From Calothrix anomala FACHB-343 (GTDB lineage: Bacteria > Cyanobacteriota > Cyanobacteriia > Cyanobacteriales > Nostocaceae): DNA of 64,000 nt. The notes below the pieces were generated by a model. That model did not search any database. It was not told the origin of the DNA and saw only the letters and a program-made list of their open reading frames with translations. The stretch spans positions 124,001 to 188,000 of the forward strand of contig NZ_JACJQG010000001.1 in the NCBI RefSeq assembly GCF_014696435.1, written 5' to 3'. Shown piece by piece: positions 34,972 to 45,071 of the stretch; within the stretch, counting starts at the first letter, position 1; each line of letters opens with the position of its first letter. Position numbers and translations under genes: made by a program.

Positions 34972-35607
34972 TTAAAGCATAATCAAACCCAGCCTGACAC
35001 CAACAGTTACAGCTTCAGTCCGGCTAGAGACAGCCAGCTTTTGAAAAATCGATGAGATATGAAACTTCACCGTATGTTCGGAAATTTGTAACTGTTTAGC
35101 GATCGCTTTATTACCTAAGCCAGAACCCAGCATTTCTAATACTTCAATTTCTCTGGGTGTCAGAGTAATTACGGGTGTAGTTGCCACTTTTTCCCGGAAG
35201 GAGAGTAAATCCAAAAAATCTGGATGTAGCACTATTAGCCCTTGGGCGATCGCGATCAACCCAGCAATAATTTCTGATTCTGTACTCTCACCGGGCAATA
35301 TTCCCCGAATTCCAGAACTAATTGCAGCTTCTAAATCAATAGTTTCTGGTTCTTCAACAATCATCAAGAATTCTAGAGAATCTTGCTCTTCTTGAATTAG
35401 CAGCAATTTTTCCCAGATAGATGGTTGAGGATTGCTACCTAAATCCAGCAGAACCACATCAGGCTGTAATTCGCCAATTTCCCTGGTTAAACTATCCAAG
35501 TCAGCTGCACTCCCCACCACCGTCAGCTGAGAATTTGCACTCCCAACCACAGCTGCTAAACCCACCCGCACCACAGGAGAAGTAGCAACCACTACCACCC
35601 GGATCAT
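34972..35607 (-). CDS. LuxR/NarL-type regulator with degenerate receiver
   Basis: A 211-residue protein. The C-terminal LuxR-type HTH (about 145-208) is intact: LTPREIEVLEMLGSGLGNKAIAKQL and ISEHTVKFHISSIFQKL. The receiver keeps Asp55 (VVLLDLGS), but the acidic pair near the N-terminus is replaced (VVVVATSPVVR) and the conserved lysine is missing (GILPGES, Pro105). Ordinary Mg-dependent phosphorylation is thus doubtful. Its ATG overlaps the stop codon of the HtrA-like protease upstream by four bases (35604-35607), so the two are translated together. Confidence 0.88.
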   Translation of the reverse strand: MIRVVVVATSPVVRVGLAAVVGSANSQLTVVGSAADLDSLTREIGELQPDVVLLDLGSNPQPSIWEKLLLIQEEQDSLEFLMIVEEPETIDLEAAISSGIRGILPGESTESEIIAGLIAIAQGLIVLHPDFLDLLSFREKVATTPVITLTPREIEVLEMLGSGLGNKAIAKQLQISEHTVKFHISSIFQKLAVSSRTEAVTVGVRLGLIML

Positions 35608-36452
35608 GTGACCTCCACAGCAGTTTTCCCGGCTTGTAAGTCAACATAAACTAGATATTGCTGACCGCTGCGCCAAAGTTGTAAAGGTAATGATGTTTGA
35701 TTTTGGCTTTGTTGTAGATAGTGGGCTAAGTCGCTGGTTTGAGTCAATAAATTTCCGCCAACTCCAATTAACACATCACCAACTTGCACCCCAGCGATCG
35801 CGGCGATGCTTTCCTGCAGTACAGACAAAATCAATAACCCAAACTGGCGCTGTCCTATTAGTACGGGTTGCAGCGTCACCCCAAACTTGGGACGCCTAGC
35901 AGCCAGTAAAAAGCGGTTAACAGCTAAACTGGGAATTGCCACAGCTAAACCGTTCACAACCATTGTGTTAATTCCCACAACTCGACCGAGACAGTCAGCT
36001 AGCGGCCCTCCAGAATTACCAGGATACAGCCGAATATCAGCCATCACCGCTTGTTGATGACGCGCCTGAATGGTTCCTGCGGTAACTGCACCACTATCTG
36101 CAAAAGGATTACCCACCGCCACAACTAACTCACCCACTCTCAATGCATCCGAATCACCAATAGTTGCAACCTGTAAATCAGAGGTAGAAATTTTCAAGGC
36201 GGCTAAATCTTGTTGCGGATCGAAATGGGTGCGTACAGCCTCAAATACTCGTCCATCCGCCAATTCTACTTTTGCTTTATTAGTAATTGCCACATGGGCG
36301 TTAGTAACAATTAAGCCATCACTTTGCCAAATTACACCAGAACCCACTCCTGGAGAATTGCTGTAAACCTTCACCGTACTATGGCGTAACTTAGCAGCGA
36401 GACTTGCTAACTCATCACTAAACTGGATAACGATCGCGCTATTCATATTCAT
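35604..36452 (-). CDS. HtrA-like serine protease with PDZ, intact triad, no signal peptide
   Basis: A 282-residue trypsin-fold protease of the S1C type. The triad is visible: His53 in IVTNAHV, Asp82 in QQDLAAL and Ser147 in LYPGNSGGP. A PDZ domain fills about 195-275 (GVTLQPVLIG, VQVGDVLIGVGG). No signal peptide or transmembrane anchor precedes the catalytic domain, unlike classical HtrA/Deg proteins, so it should be cytoplasmic. It is the middle gene of an operon with a dead paralogue upstream and a LuxR-type regulator downstream, with an ATGA overlap. Confidence 0.9.
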   Translation of the reverse strand: MNMNSAIVIQFSDELASLAAKLRHSTVKVYSNSPGVGSGVIWQSDGLIVTNAHVAITNKAKVELADGRVFEAVRTHFDPQQDLAALKISTSDLQVATIGDSDALRVGELVVAVGNPFADSGAVTAGTIQARHQQAVMADIRLYPGNSGGPLADCLGRVVGINTMVVNGLAVAIPSLAVNRFLLAARRPKFGVTLQPVLIGQRQFGLLILSVLQESIAAIAGVQVGDVLIGVGGNLLTQTSDLAHYLQQSQNQTSLPLQLWRSGQQYLVYVDLQAGKTAVEVT

Positions 36453-36512
36453 TTAAGAAAAGACTTAAGATCCCGGACTGACAAATGACTAATGACAAAT
36501 GACCAATGACAA

Positions 36513-36540
36513 TTGTACAGACGCGATTCATCGCGTCTCT
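36513..36540 (+). repeat. Dispersed 28-bp palindrome, copy 6, with heptamers
   Basis: TTGTACAGACGCGATTCATC followed by GCGTCTCT; the preceding 36480-36510 consists of TGACAAA/TGACTAA heptamers. It lies in the spacer between the two HtrA-like genes of the operon. Confidence 0.88.
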
Positions 36541-36557
36541 AAATAAATGACCATCAA

Positions 36558-37547
36558 CTACCGCCTACCTCTCCTACCATGTCTCCCATGTCTGTGATGG
36601 CGATCGCTATCAGCCTTTTCCCTATCTTCGGAACGTGCAGATTGCTCAAATGGTCGTTCGCCAATAGCGATCGCTATTTCTACCAACACCCCACCCCGGA
36701 CTAATTGCACTGGGACAGTTTTACCGACGCGATCGCTACTATTCAGCAACGCCATCACATCCCCAGTATCGCTGACAGTCATACCATCGAATTTTACTAA
36801 CACATCCCCTAACAGTACACCTGCATTATCAGCCGGGCCCCCAGATTCAACATTGACAACAATTACACCAGTAGGTACAGTTAAATTTAAAGCGGCGATC
36901 AGATTATTTGGTAAGCGTACAGGTTGCATTCCCAAACCCAAATAACCTCTGGCAATATGACCTCTAGCCAGTAATTGCTCAACTACACGATTCACTGTAG
37001 CCGCAGGTATAGTTAAAGCTGTACCCCGCTTGCCTGATGTATTCATGCCTACTACATAACCTGCTGCATCTACCAATGGCCCGCCAGCAAAACCAGGGTA
37101 AAGAGTCATATCTGGGCGGATAAATTGGTCGATATTACCACCAGCTATACTCTGCCAAGCACCGCTAACTACACTCACAGTACCTAAAGCCGCCCGCAAA
37201 TCACCTTCATAACTTCTCGCAATTCCTAATACCAAGTGACCTACTTTCAAGTTAGTAGCATCACCAATTTTGGCTACAGGTGTTTCTACAGTTTCTATCT
37301 GAAATACAGCCACATCAGTACTAGAGTCATGACCCAGGTGTGTAGCGGCTACAGAGCGTCCATCGGCTAGGGTTACGGTGATTTCATCATAACGTGGCAG
37401 TGACTCATCGGAGGTGACAATAATACCTTGACGCCAGTGAATACCGCTAGGTGACATTCTTGTACCCGCATTGACTGCAACTACAGCAGTTCCCGCTTGT
37501 TCTACGGTATCAGCTAAACTGTTGGACAATTCTTGTAATGAAGACAT
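36558..37547 (-). CDS. HtrA-like pseudoprotease with PDZ
   Basis: A 329-residue relative of the neighbouring HtrA-like protease (LADGRxV, IGDxxxLxVGxLVxxxA, TLYPG-xxGGPL and PDZ blocks are shared), but two triad residues are lost. The histidine loop reads IVTSDESLP (residues 43-51) and the serine loop reads PGFAGGP with Ala154 in place of Ser; only Asp78 (STDVAVF) remains. The PDZ domain (about 200-295) is good: GYLGLGMQPVRLP, GPADNAGVLLGDVLVKFDG. The C-terminus is an odd His/Arg/Gly tail (HHRHGRHGRRGRR). No signal peptide. It is first in the three-gene operon. Confidence 0.9.
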   Translation of the reverse strand: MSSLQELSNSLADTVEQAGTAVVAVNAGTRMSPSGIHWRQGIIVTSDESLPRYDEITVTLADGRSVAATHLGHDSSTDVAVFQIETVETPVAKIGDATNLKVGHLVLGIARSYEGDLRAALGTVSVVSGAWQSIAGGNIDQFIRPDMTLYPGFAGGPLVDAAGYVVGMNTSGKRGTALTIPAATVNRVVEQLLARGHIARGYLGLGMQPVRLPNNLIAALNLTVPTGVIVVNVESGGPADNAGVLLGDVLVKFDGMTVSDTGDVMALLNSSDRVGKTVPVQLVRGGVLVEIAIAIGERPFEQSARSEDREKADSDRHHRHGRHGRRGRR

Positions 37548-38578
37548 CTATTTTTACCATCCATTTTTTCGATGTTCATATCCTCACCTGTTTTCGCGAT
37601 CGCTGACATCGGAAAAATGGGGAGAATTGACCCTGGAAAAATGGCTAGTACCGCTATTTTAAAAGTCAAAATTCAAAAGTATGTATTTTCTCGGATATTT
37701 AAGAGATAAAGCTGCTAAAGGTTACAACATTAACCTAAATTTAAGCATCAAAATATCATGCATATTTAGTAGTCTGAGTAGTTTGCAACCAGCGATCGCT
37801 AAGTGTGATATTTAATTTGCTTGACTTGACAACAATAGTTATGAAACTGTAAATTTTAATTTTGTGACAAATATCTTTTGAAATCTCTAACTAAATTCAA
37901 GATGTTAACAAAATATCACTGATAGTTTACTTGTAAATAAAATATCCGTATCACACACTTCCTTTACAAGTAGTCAGATTATCCCCTAATTAAACAGCTA
38001 ATAGCTTGACATAAAGATCATATCAGTGGTAATTTTTCATCATATTCTCACCGTGATATTTCGGGTGTAGCGTCTGCGGCAAATGTTGTGAATTAAAAAG
38101 TCAGGATTAATACTAACTACAGCACCTAGACTTTTGATTTTGTTGCTCCTGCTATAGAGAAATCCCAGGTAAGTTTTGTAGCGTTATTTTAAATCTGGTA
38201 AATCTAATATTATAAAGCATTTTATAAGTAAGTTTTATAAATTTTCTGTGAGCAAAACTTACTTAAAGAAGCGCAATTTTGCTATTAATTTATGTACATT
38301 TACCCATAGTAGTATTATCATATTAATAAGAGCTAAATAGCACAACTATCTATTGTGGCTATTTATACATTAAATGAATGAAAAACCGTGGCAAATACAG
38401 CATTGCATGTTTAGTTTGTACAAGGTTTCAGTCATAAATAATTTGCTATTTTTAAGTTAAAGTTCCTTTTTGACAAACAGGCTGGCAGTTAACTCTTCTA
38501 TTTTCCCAAGCAAATAGTTGAGTAATTTGACTTTATTTATTGGGGTAGACTAACTGACTGACAGGTAAAAATTGATTT
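37548..38578. other. 1-kb gene-free region between divergent genes
   Basis: It lies between the HtrA-like operon and the chemoreceptor gene and must hold both promoters. The DNA is AT-rich with no heptamer array and no element I recognise. TTGACAAACAGG at about 38469 could be a -35 region of the chemoreceptor but has no partner. Confidence 0.35.
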
Positions 38579-41548
38579 ATGAACAATGGATTACATCCCG
38601 CGAAAACTGGATTGGTAGCGCAATCTCAACTATCTTCCTTTAAACCACAACTTGTTGAATTTAAGAACAATTCTAATTCTGGCTTATTCGCGCCAATTAA
38701 ACCCAAAAAGGCTAATTATCAAGCATTAATCCAATCTTTATCTCAGCGATTTGCTAATCTTTCCATTAATCACAAGCAACTGATTGCATTAACAGCATCG
38801 CAATTAATTGGGATTGTTGGTATTAGTGTAGTCGGGAGAAGTTTAATATCTAGTGGGTTACAAAATATCTCCTTTGATCGCGCCAAATCAGAACTAGCGA
38901 TCGCAGATATTAATTACAATACTAAAATCAATCAAATGGCTTTGGGATTGCGTAGTCAATCTGAAAATCCCACCTTAGTAAAAGCCGCAAGTTTGTATTC
39001 ATCAGGACAAACTTTAAGTCAAGATTTACAAGCCGAAGTTAAGCAAATTCTCGACAGCACCAGTAAAGTTAATAAAATCGAATATGTCACCTTAGTTGGC
39101 GAAAATTTTCAGATTATTGGCAACGCCAACACCAATCGCAATGGAGAAATATTTAATCCTGATAATTTAGTTAGTGATGTCTTAGCAAATCCCCAAACAA
39201 TTAAAGCCAGCAGAATCATCAATGTAGCGGAGCTAAGTAAAGAATTACCAGTATTACCTGCTGGATTAAACAATGAAAATGCTTTAATTCGCTATACAGT
39301 CACACCTGTGAAAAATCCCGAAACAAATGCTGTTGTCGGAGCCTTAATCGCGGGTGAGATTGTCAATGGTAAAGACCAAATTGTCAAAGACACATTAAAA
39401 GCAACATCTGGTGGTTATAGTGCGGTGTATTTACGCCAGCCAAACGGTGAATTTTCCCTAGCGACATCTTTAGATCAAGGCGAACTGCCCAATATTAATC
39501 AAGCCCAAAGTAACGTTAAATTACCCCAAAAAGATTTAGCTTTATTAGCAGCCGCAGCCAACGCTAAAGGTAGCCCCGTGACAGCCAAGATAAAATTAGG
39601 TAACCAAACCTATGCAATGGCTGCCCAAGCTGTACCCAATAAAATCATCGAAACAGACGAACAAGCTACCAATGTTTTTGATGAAAAACCTGCTGCTATT
39701 TTAGTGCGAGGAACTCCAGAAACAGCAATCAATCAATTACTAGCAAATAGCTTTTGGGTAGAAGTAATTGCCGTTAATTTAGCATTAGTACTCGTAATCT
39801 TCTGGACATTAATTTTAAAGCGGGGAGTAGTCAAACCGATTCAGCAACTAGAGCAAACAGCCCACAAATTTGCTCGTGGCGATCGCTATGCTCGCAGTGA
39901 GATTTCTAGCAACGATGAAGTAGGGCAATTAGCTAATACTTTTAATCGCATGGCAGACGCCATGACAGCACAAGCGATCCGCCTGGAAAATCAAGCCCAA
40001 TTATCCCAGCTAGTCAATGACATTACGGCGCGTTTCCGTGGTTCGCTAAACACAGCACACATCTTAGAGATCGCAGTTACCAGTACCAGAGAAGCAATCC
40101 AAGCAGATCGGGTTATTGTCTACTCTTTTGACGAAAATTGGGCAGGTAAAATCATTGCTGAATCAGTTGATAGTGATTGGCCAAGTACATTAGGCAAAGA
40201 AATCATCGATCCTTGTTTTGCTAATGATTATGTTGAAAAATACCAAAATGGTCGGGTGCAAGCCACAGAAAATATTTATGCTGCAGGCTTAACAGATTGC
40301 CATATTAACCAACTCGAACAATTTGGTGTCAAAGCCAATTTAGTCGCCCCAATCTTGCTCGATAATAAATTATATGGCTTGCTTATAGCTCATCAATGTT
40401 CTGCTTCCCGTAAATGGCAAGAATTGGATATTGAATTATTGAGACAGGTAGCAATTCCTATAGGCTATGCTCTAGAGCAATCTTACCTCCTAGAGCAAAT
40501 AGACACCGCCCGTTATCATGCTGAAACAGCAGCAATAGAGCAACGTCAATACAACGAAGCAGTACAACAGCAAATACTCACTCTCCTCAAAGATATTGAA
40601 GGTGCATCCCAAGGCGATCTCACAGTCCGTTCCGAAGTCACAATGGGAGAACTGGGTACTGTTGCTGACTTTTTCAACTCCATTGTGGAAAGTCTCAGAG
40701 CAATTGTTACCAAAGTCAAAACATCAGCAATTCAGGTAAATACAGCTATTGGCGAAAATGAAGCTGCCATTCACCAACTCGCCGATACCGTCATCAAACA
40801 AGCAGACGATATCAGCCTCAGTTTGGTGAGTATAGACCAAATGAGAGATTCTATCGTCACTGTGGCAGATAACGCTAAACAGGCTGCTGTATTTGCTCAT
40901 ACTGCATCTGGTGCGGCGCAAGAAAATGGTCAAGCCATAGATCAGGCTGTACAAAATATTTTCAAACTGCGTACCACAATTGGCGATACAGCGAAAAAAG
41001 TGAAGCGTTTGGGTGAATCCTCACAACAAATTTCCCAAGTAGTTGCTCTGATTAATCAAATAGCTATGCAAACTAACTTTTTAGCAATTAATGCTGGGTT
41101 AGAAGCTACAAGATCTGGTGTTGAAGGCGAAGGTTTTGCCATGATTGCTGAAGAAGTAGCCGCACTAGCGGCTAGATGTTCTGAAGCGACTCAAGAAATT
41201 ACCCAAGTTGTCGATAAGATTCAACGGGAAACCAATGAAGTAGTGACAGCAATGGAATTAGGAACGAATCAGGTAGTAGAAGGAACTAACATTGTCGAAA
41301 ATGCCAAAAATTCCCTGAATCAGATTATCTATGTATCCCAACAAATAGATGATTTGGTGCAGTCGATTTCTTTAGCCACAGAATCTCAAGTGAAGACATC
41401 GCAGTCAGTCAGCAAACTCATGCAAGATATTTATCAAGTCTCCAACCTCACGAGTACTTACTCCCATCAAGCTTCTCAGTCTCTCAAACAAACTGTAGAA
41501 ATTTCCCAGGAATTACAAGCTACTGTGGAGACTTTCAAAGTTAATTAA
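38579..41548 (+). CDS. Cyanobacteriochrome chemoreceptor (DXCF GAF, PixJ-like)
   Basis: 989 residues. After a cytoplasmic head there is a transmembrane helix (about 78-98), a periplasmic Cache-like domain (to about 390), a second helix (about 395-415), HAMP (about 415-470), one bilin-type GAF (about 480-650), a second HAMP-like stretch and an MCP signalling domain (about 700-980; tip NFLAINAGLEATRSGVEGEGFA). The GAF has DPCF with Cys546 and LTDCHINQLE with Cys574. Both cysteines and their 28-residue spacing fit DXCF cyanobacteriochromes such as TePixJ, which sense blue/green light. It should steer type IV pili through CheA. No che gene is adjacent. Confidence 0.88.
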   Translation: MNNGLHPAKTGLVAQSQLSSFKPQLVEFKNNSNSGLFAPIKPKKANYQALIQSLSQRFANLSINHKQLIALTASQLIGIVGISVVGRSLISSGLQNISFDRAKSELAIADINYNTKINQMALGLRSQSENPTLVKAASLYSSGQTLSQDLQAEVKQILDSTSKVNKIEYVTLVGENFQIIGNANTNRNGEIFNPDNLVSDVLANPQTIKASRIINVAELSKELPVLPAGLNNENALIRYTVTPVKNPETNAVVGALIAGEIVNGKDQIVKDTLKATSGGYSAVYLRQPNGEFSLATSLDQGELPNINQAQSNVKLPQKDLALLAAAANAKGSPVTAKIKLGNQTYAMAAQAVPNKIIETDEQATNVFDEKPAAILVRGTPETAINQLLANSFWVEVIAVNLALVLVIFWTLILKRGVVKPIQQLEQTAHKFARGDRYARSEISSNDEVGQLANTFNRMADAMTAQAIRLENQAQLSQLVNDITARFRGSLNTAHILEIAVTSTREAIQADRVIVYSFDENWAGKIIAESVDSDWPSTLGKEIIDPCFANDYVEKYQNGRVQATENIYAAGLTDCHINQLEQFGVKANLVAPILLDNKLYGLLIAHQCSASRKWQELDIELLRQVAIPIGYALEQSYLLEQIDTARYHAETAAIEQRQYNEAVQQQILTLLKDIEGASQGDLTVRSEVTMGELGTVADFFNSIVESLRAIVTKVKTSAIQVNTAIGENEAAIHQLADTVIKQADDISLSLVSIDQMRDSIVTVADNAKQAAVFAHTASGAAQENGQAIDQAVQNIFKLRTTIGDTAKKVKRLGESSQQISQVVALINQIAMQTNFLAINAGLEATRSGVEGEGFAMIAEEVAALAARCSEATQEITQVVDKIQRETNEVVTAMELGTNQVVEGTNIVENAKNSLNQIIYVSQQIDDLVQSISLATESQVKTSQSVSKLMQDIYQVSNLTSTYSHQASQSLKQTVEISQELQATVETFKVN

Positions 41549-42069
41549 TTCCCTGCTCCAAGTAATTTCTGCCAAAGAAAATACCCAGGGAGATTAGTTG
41601 AGCTAATGCTGTGTATAGTCGGCCGATCCCAAAGAAAAAGATTACTTCTAAGTAACACCCGGATTTCTAATTTAGATCGGCCCAAAATTATAATTACAGG
41701 ACTTACACAACAGTTTAAATATTCAACTATTGATACCAATTCAGGGAGAATTTGAGCGCAATCATTACTCTTTTTTAGTTGTAAGAAAAAAAACTGAGAG
41801 CTGGTAAATTTCACAAATTATTGAGGATTGCTATATATGGTGAGCCAGCAGATAGCAGTATAAGCACAGGTTAACGCTAGGGATACAGAAGTAGACAAGG
41901 CATAGTTGTCCAGCTTATGGTCTAGCCAAAGATAGTTATATGAAGAATTAGTCGAGATTATGCCATAATAATAGCCACAATTCTCTATTAATGGTAATAT
42001 AAGCTTTTGATATCAAAATAAAAGATAATTCTATTTTCCGATTTTCATAACTTAATATCCCTGGGGATT
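41549..42069. other. Intergenic region with a GGCCGATC hairpin
   Basis: CGGCCGATC (41620-41628) and GATCGGCC (41675-41682) are inverted repeats around 46 bp, possibly a small element or a terminator-like stem after the chemoreceptor. A single end of the TAGGACTTACGCA family (41699) and one of the TATAGCAATCCT family (about 41825) lie further on. No gene is seen. Confidence 0.45.
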
Positions 42070-45048
42070 ATGAAGCCGCTTGGTAAAGTTTTACAACAGG
42101 CTGACCTCATTTCATCTGAACAGGTAGAGATAGCTTTACAAGAGCAATCCCAAATTACTGGATTGCGGCTTGGTGAAATTCTCGCCTTACATGGATGGCT
42201 GAAACAGGAAACTGCTGATTTTTTCTCGCAGCAGTGGCCGACTTTACTGGAGCAGAGAGCAAAGCAGCCCTTGGGTAAATATTTAAAAGCAGCTGGTCTA
42301 TTAAATGAACAGCAAATAAGCAGTATACTTGCTGAACAAACTCATAAAAAACTCCGATTTGGCGAATTAGCAGTACTTAAAGGTTGGTTAAAACCAACTA
42401 CAATTAAATTTTTTTTGGATCATCTTGCTTTAGAATCCGAATTGCAGCAAAATTTCACTCAGCAGGGAGCATCTCCAAAATCAGAAATTCCAGCACAGAT
42501 TAAACAATTAAATTTAGAAATGGTACTACCACAGCAGAACAATTTAAAAGTCTCAAACCAGGTTGAGCATTCCGCTTTTGCTGCTAATTCAGTAGAGCAA
42601 GAATCAGCAAGGGTAAGACTGTTTAGCCGTAGTACTATAAAGTTATTTAAGTTAGATGAAAAAGCTAGTAATCCTGAAGTTTTACTAGGAGAAGTTTTAG
42701 CTTGGACAGATGGACAACCGATTCTTACCCAAAAGTTGTGTCGGTTACTGGCAGAATCAGAATTAGAGATTCCCACGGGAACAGAAGCGGCAATAGTGCA
42801 AGACTTGGTACAAAATAACCTGATTAATAATTGGGAAACTCAAGTTGCGGCAGATCATTTACAAGGGATAGCCAATAGCATCATTCACAATCAACAATAC
42901 CATCCCTTATTACTGTTACAGACTTATCAACAGATTTGGCAAGAAAACGAAGTTTCAATTAATAGCAGTGCAGAACAAGCAGAACTGTTGCGGTTAAAAT
43001 TAGTAGTGCCAAAAACAGACAAATTAACAGTTGCTAACCGCATTTATAAAGCAATTTTTAATAACCATTGGATTGAACAAGAATCAGTAAAGTTAAAATT
43101 ATTTAGACCAAAAAATAATGAGTCAGATGGACAACCTAGCAATGCAGAAGTTTTGCGGGCAGAAGTGCTGGCTTGGACAAATGAACAACCAATTCTCACC
43201 CAAAAAATTTATCAATTATTAGCAGATTTAAGATTAGAAATTGCTGTCAATGAGGTAGCTAAAACAGTAAAAGAACTAGTAGAAACCCGCTTAATTCATA
43301 ATTGGGAAACTCAAGTTGCAGCCGAGCATTTACAGGGGATACGCGACACTATAATTCAAAATCAGCAATGCGATCCCTTGTTAATGTTGGAATTGTACCA
43401 AAGAATTTGGCAAGAGGGTGCAGTCCCAACTAATGGGAGTTGCGAACAAGCGCAACTGTTGCATTTAGGATTAATAGTACAACAACAAGACGAACTAAAA
43501 GTTGCTAATCGGATTTACCAAGCAGTTTTTAATCGCCATTGGATCGAGCAAGAATCAGTCAGGTTAAGATTATTTAATCCCAACAATATTAAATTATATA
43601 AATTAGACACCAAAGCGGCTTGTCCAGAAAATGTGATTTCGGAAATATTGTCATGGACAGATGGACAACCGATTCTCACCCAAAAGCTGTGTCAGTTGTT
43701 AGCAGAATCAGAAATTTTGATTCCTGCTGGTGCAGAAGCTGTCACAGTGCAACAGTTAGTAGAAAATAAATTGATTCATAACTGGGAAACACAAATTGCA
43801 GCTGAACATTTGCAAGGTATACATGAAATTCTGATCCGCAATCCCAATTGTGACTCATTATTGCTGTTGGAACTGTATCAGCAAATTTGGCAACAAGGCG
43901 AAGTAGCAAATGACGATCGCAGTCGGGAACAAACAGAACTGTTAAGAATCGGATTGGTAATTTTAGAAAAAGACAAGTTGAAATTGGGGAACCGCATTTA
44001 CCAAGCAGTTTTTAGCCGTAATTGGGTAAGGGTAGAATTAGAGAAAATTATTCGTGCTTCTTTGGCACAAACAACTATATATAATTCCGTTCCCCCTACT
44101 CATACTTGGACTGTCAATAATACGGTGACTACGCCGGAAACCAAAGGTACTAAACGGTTTTTAGTGTTGCTAGCCATAGCTGCTTTAATGGTTTGTGGTT
44201 CTAGCGTTATGGTTTTAGGTTTCAGTGTCTTTAGATGGTTACAAGTAGAAACTATTTTTAAGCAAGGTAATGCTTTATTGCAGCAAGGAAAGCATCAAGA
44301 AGCAATTGATAAGTATAACAAGCTGTTAAAACTTGATAGTAACTACTACCAATCTTGGACTAATCGCGGCTATGCTCTAGCTGGACTGAAAGACTACAAC
44401 CAGATGCTAGAATCCTGCACTACGGCAACTATCATTAACCCAGAAGCAGTTTATGCCTGGAATTGCCGAGGAGAAGCGCTGTATAATTTAAAACAGCATA
44501 ATGAAGCGATCGCGGCTTTTGATAAAGCGATTACCTATAACCCCAAAGATCCCGTATTTTGGATCAATAAAACTGAAGCATTACTGGCAATTAAACAACC
44601 AGATACAGCCCTAACCACGATTAACCAAGCCATAGATTTATTAAAACAGGTTTGGCAAACAGAACGTAAAGATGCCAATGCCAAAGAATTAGCTATTGGG
44701 TTTACCTATCAAGCTAGGGTTTTATTGCAGAAGCAGGAATATGAAAACGCTCTCCAAGCTTACGAGCAAGCCTTAAAATATAATCCCAACTACTTTATTG
44801 CTTTGCGCGGTAAAGGCATTGCTTTACAGAACCTAAAGCGAGACGATCAAGCGATCGCTCAATTTTATTCGCTATTAGAACGTCCGCAATTAACTAAGAA
44901 CGAAAAAGCCGAAGCTTGGTATTATTTGGGATTAAGTTTGTGTAAATTCGGACAATCGCCAAGAGCGATCGCGGCTTTTGATGCAGCCCTCAAACTCAAG
45001 CCCGATTACCCAGCCGCAGAGCAAGGTAAAAAAGCTTGCCCTAATTAA
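42070..45048 (+). CDS. Large multi-repeat protein: MshEN-like pair, three AAA_35-like modules, TM, TPRs
   Basis: 992 residues. Two 60-residue units at the N-terminus (GKVLQQADLISSEQVEIALQ and GKYLKAAGLLNEQQISSILA) look like the MshEN/GspE-N fold. Three near-identical modules follow (about 179-338, 339-495, 496-659), each with WTDGQPILTQKLCQLLAE, NWETQVAAEHLQGI, LLxLYQQIWQ and NRIYQAVFNRHWIEQE. This is the C-terminal part of the AAA_35-like domain common in cyanobacterial signalling proteins, here without a Walker A. Then come a transmembrane helix (about 698-722) and five or six TPRs to the C-terminus. It is probably a membrane-attached scaffold; function unknown. Confidence 0.85.
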   Translation: MKPLGKVLQQADLISSEQVEIALQEQSQITGLRLGEILALHGWLKQETADFFSQQWPTLLEQRAKQPLGKYLKAAGLLNEQQISSILAEQTHKKLRFGELAVLKGWLKPTTIKFFLDHLALESELQQNFTQQGASPKSEIPAQIKQLNLEMVLPQQNNLKVSNQVEHSAFAANSVEQESARVRLFSRSTIKLFKLDEKASNPEVLLGEVLAWTDGQPILTQKLCRLLAESELEIPTGTEAAIVQDLVQNNLINNWETQVAADHLQGIANSIIHNQQYHPLLLLQTYQQIWQENEVSINSSAEQAELLRLKLVVPKTDKLTVANRIYKAIFNNHWIEQESVKLKLFRPKNNESDGQPSNAEVLRAEVLAWTNEQPILTQKIYQLLADLRLEIAVNEVAKTVKELVETRLIHNWETQVAAEHLQGIRDTIIQNQQCDPLLMLELYQRIWQEGAVPTNGSCEQAQLLHLGLIVQQQDELKVANRIYQAVFNRHWIEQESVRLRLFNPNNIKLYKLDTKAACPENVISEILSWTDGQPILTQKLCQLLAESEILIPAGAEAVTVQQLVENKLIHNWETQIAAEHLQGIHEILIRNPNCDSLLLLELYQQIWQQGEVANDDRSREQTELLRIGLVILEKDKLKLGNRIYQAVFSRNWVRVELEKIIRASLAQTTIYNSVPPTHTWTVNNTVTTPETKGTKRFLVLLAIAALMVCGSSVMVLGFSVFRWLQVETIFKQGNALLQQGKHQEAIDKYNKLLKLDSNYYQSWTNRGYALAGLKDYNQMLESCTTATIINPEAVYAWNCRGEALYNLKQHNEAIAAFDKAITYNPKDPVFWINKTEALLAIKQPDTALTTINQAIDLLKQVWQTERKDANAKELAIGFTYQARVLLQKQEYENALQAYEQALKYNPNYFIALRGKGIALQNLKRDDQAIAQFYSLLERPQLTKNEKAEAWYYLGLSLCKFGQSPRAIAAFDAALKLKPDYPAAEQGKKACPN

Positions 45049-45071
45049 TCAAAACTGTCTCAAGTAGATAA

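Noticed and set aside
41620-41682. tRNA-like stem
   Set aside because: The GGCCGATC arms enclose only 46 bases without T-arm, anticodon arm or CCA-type end.
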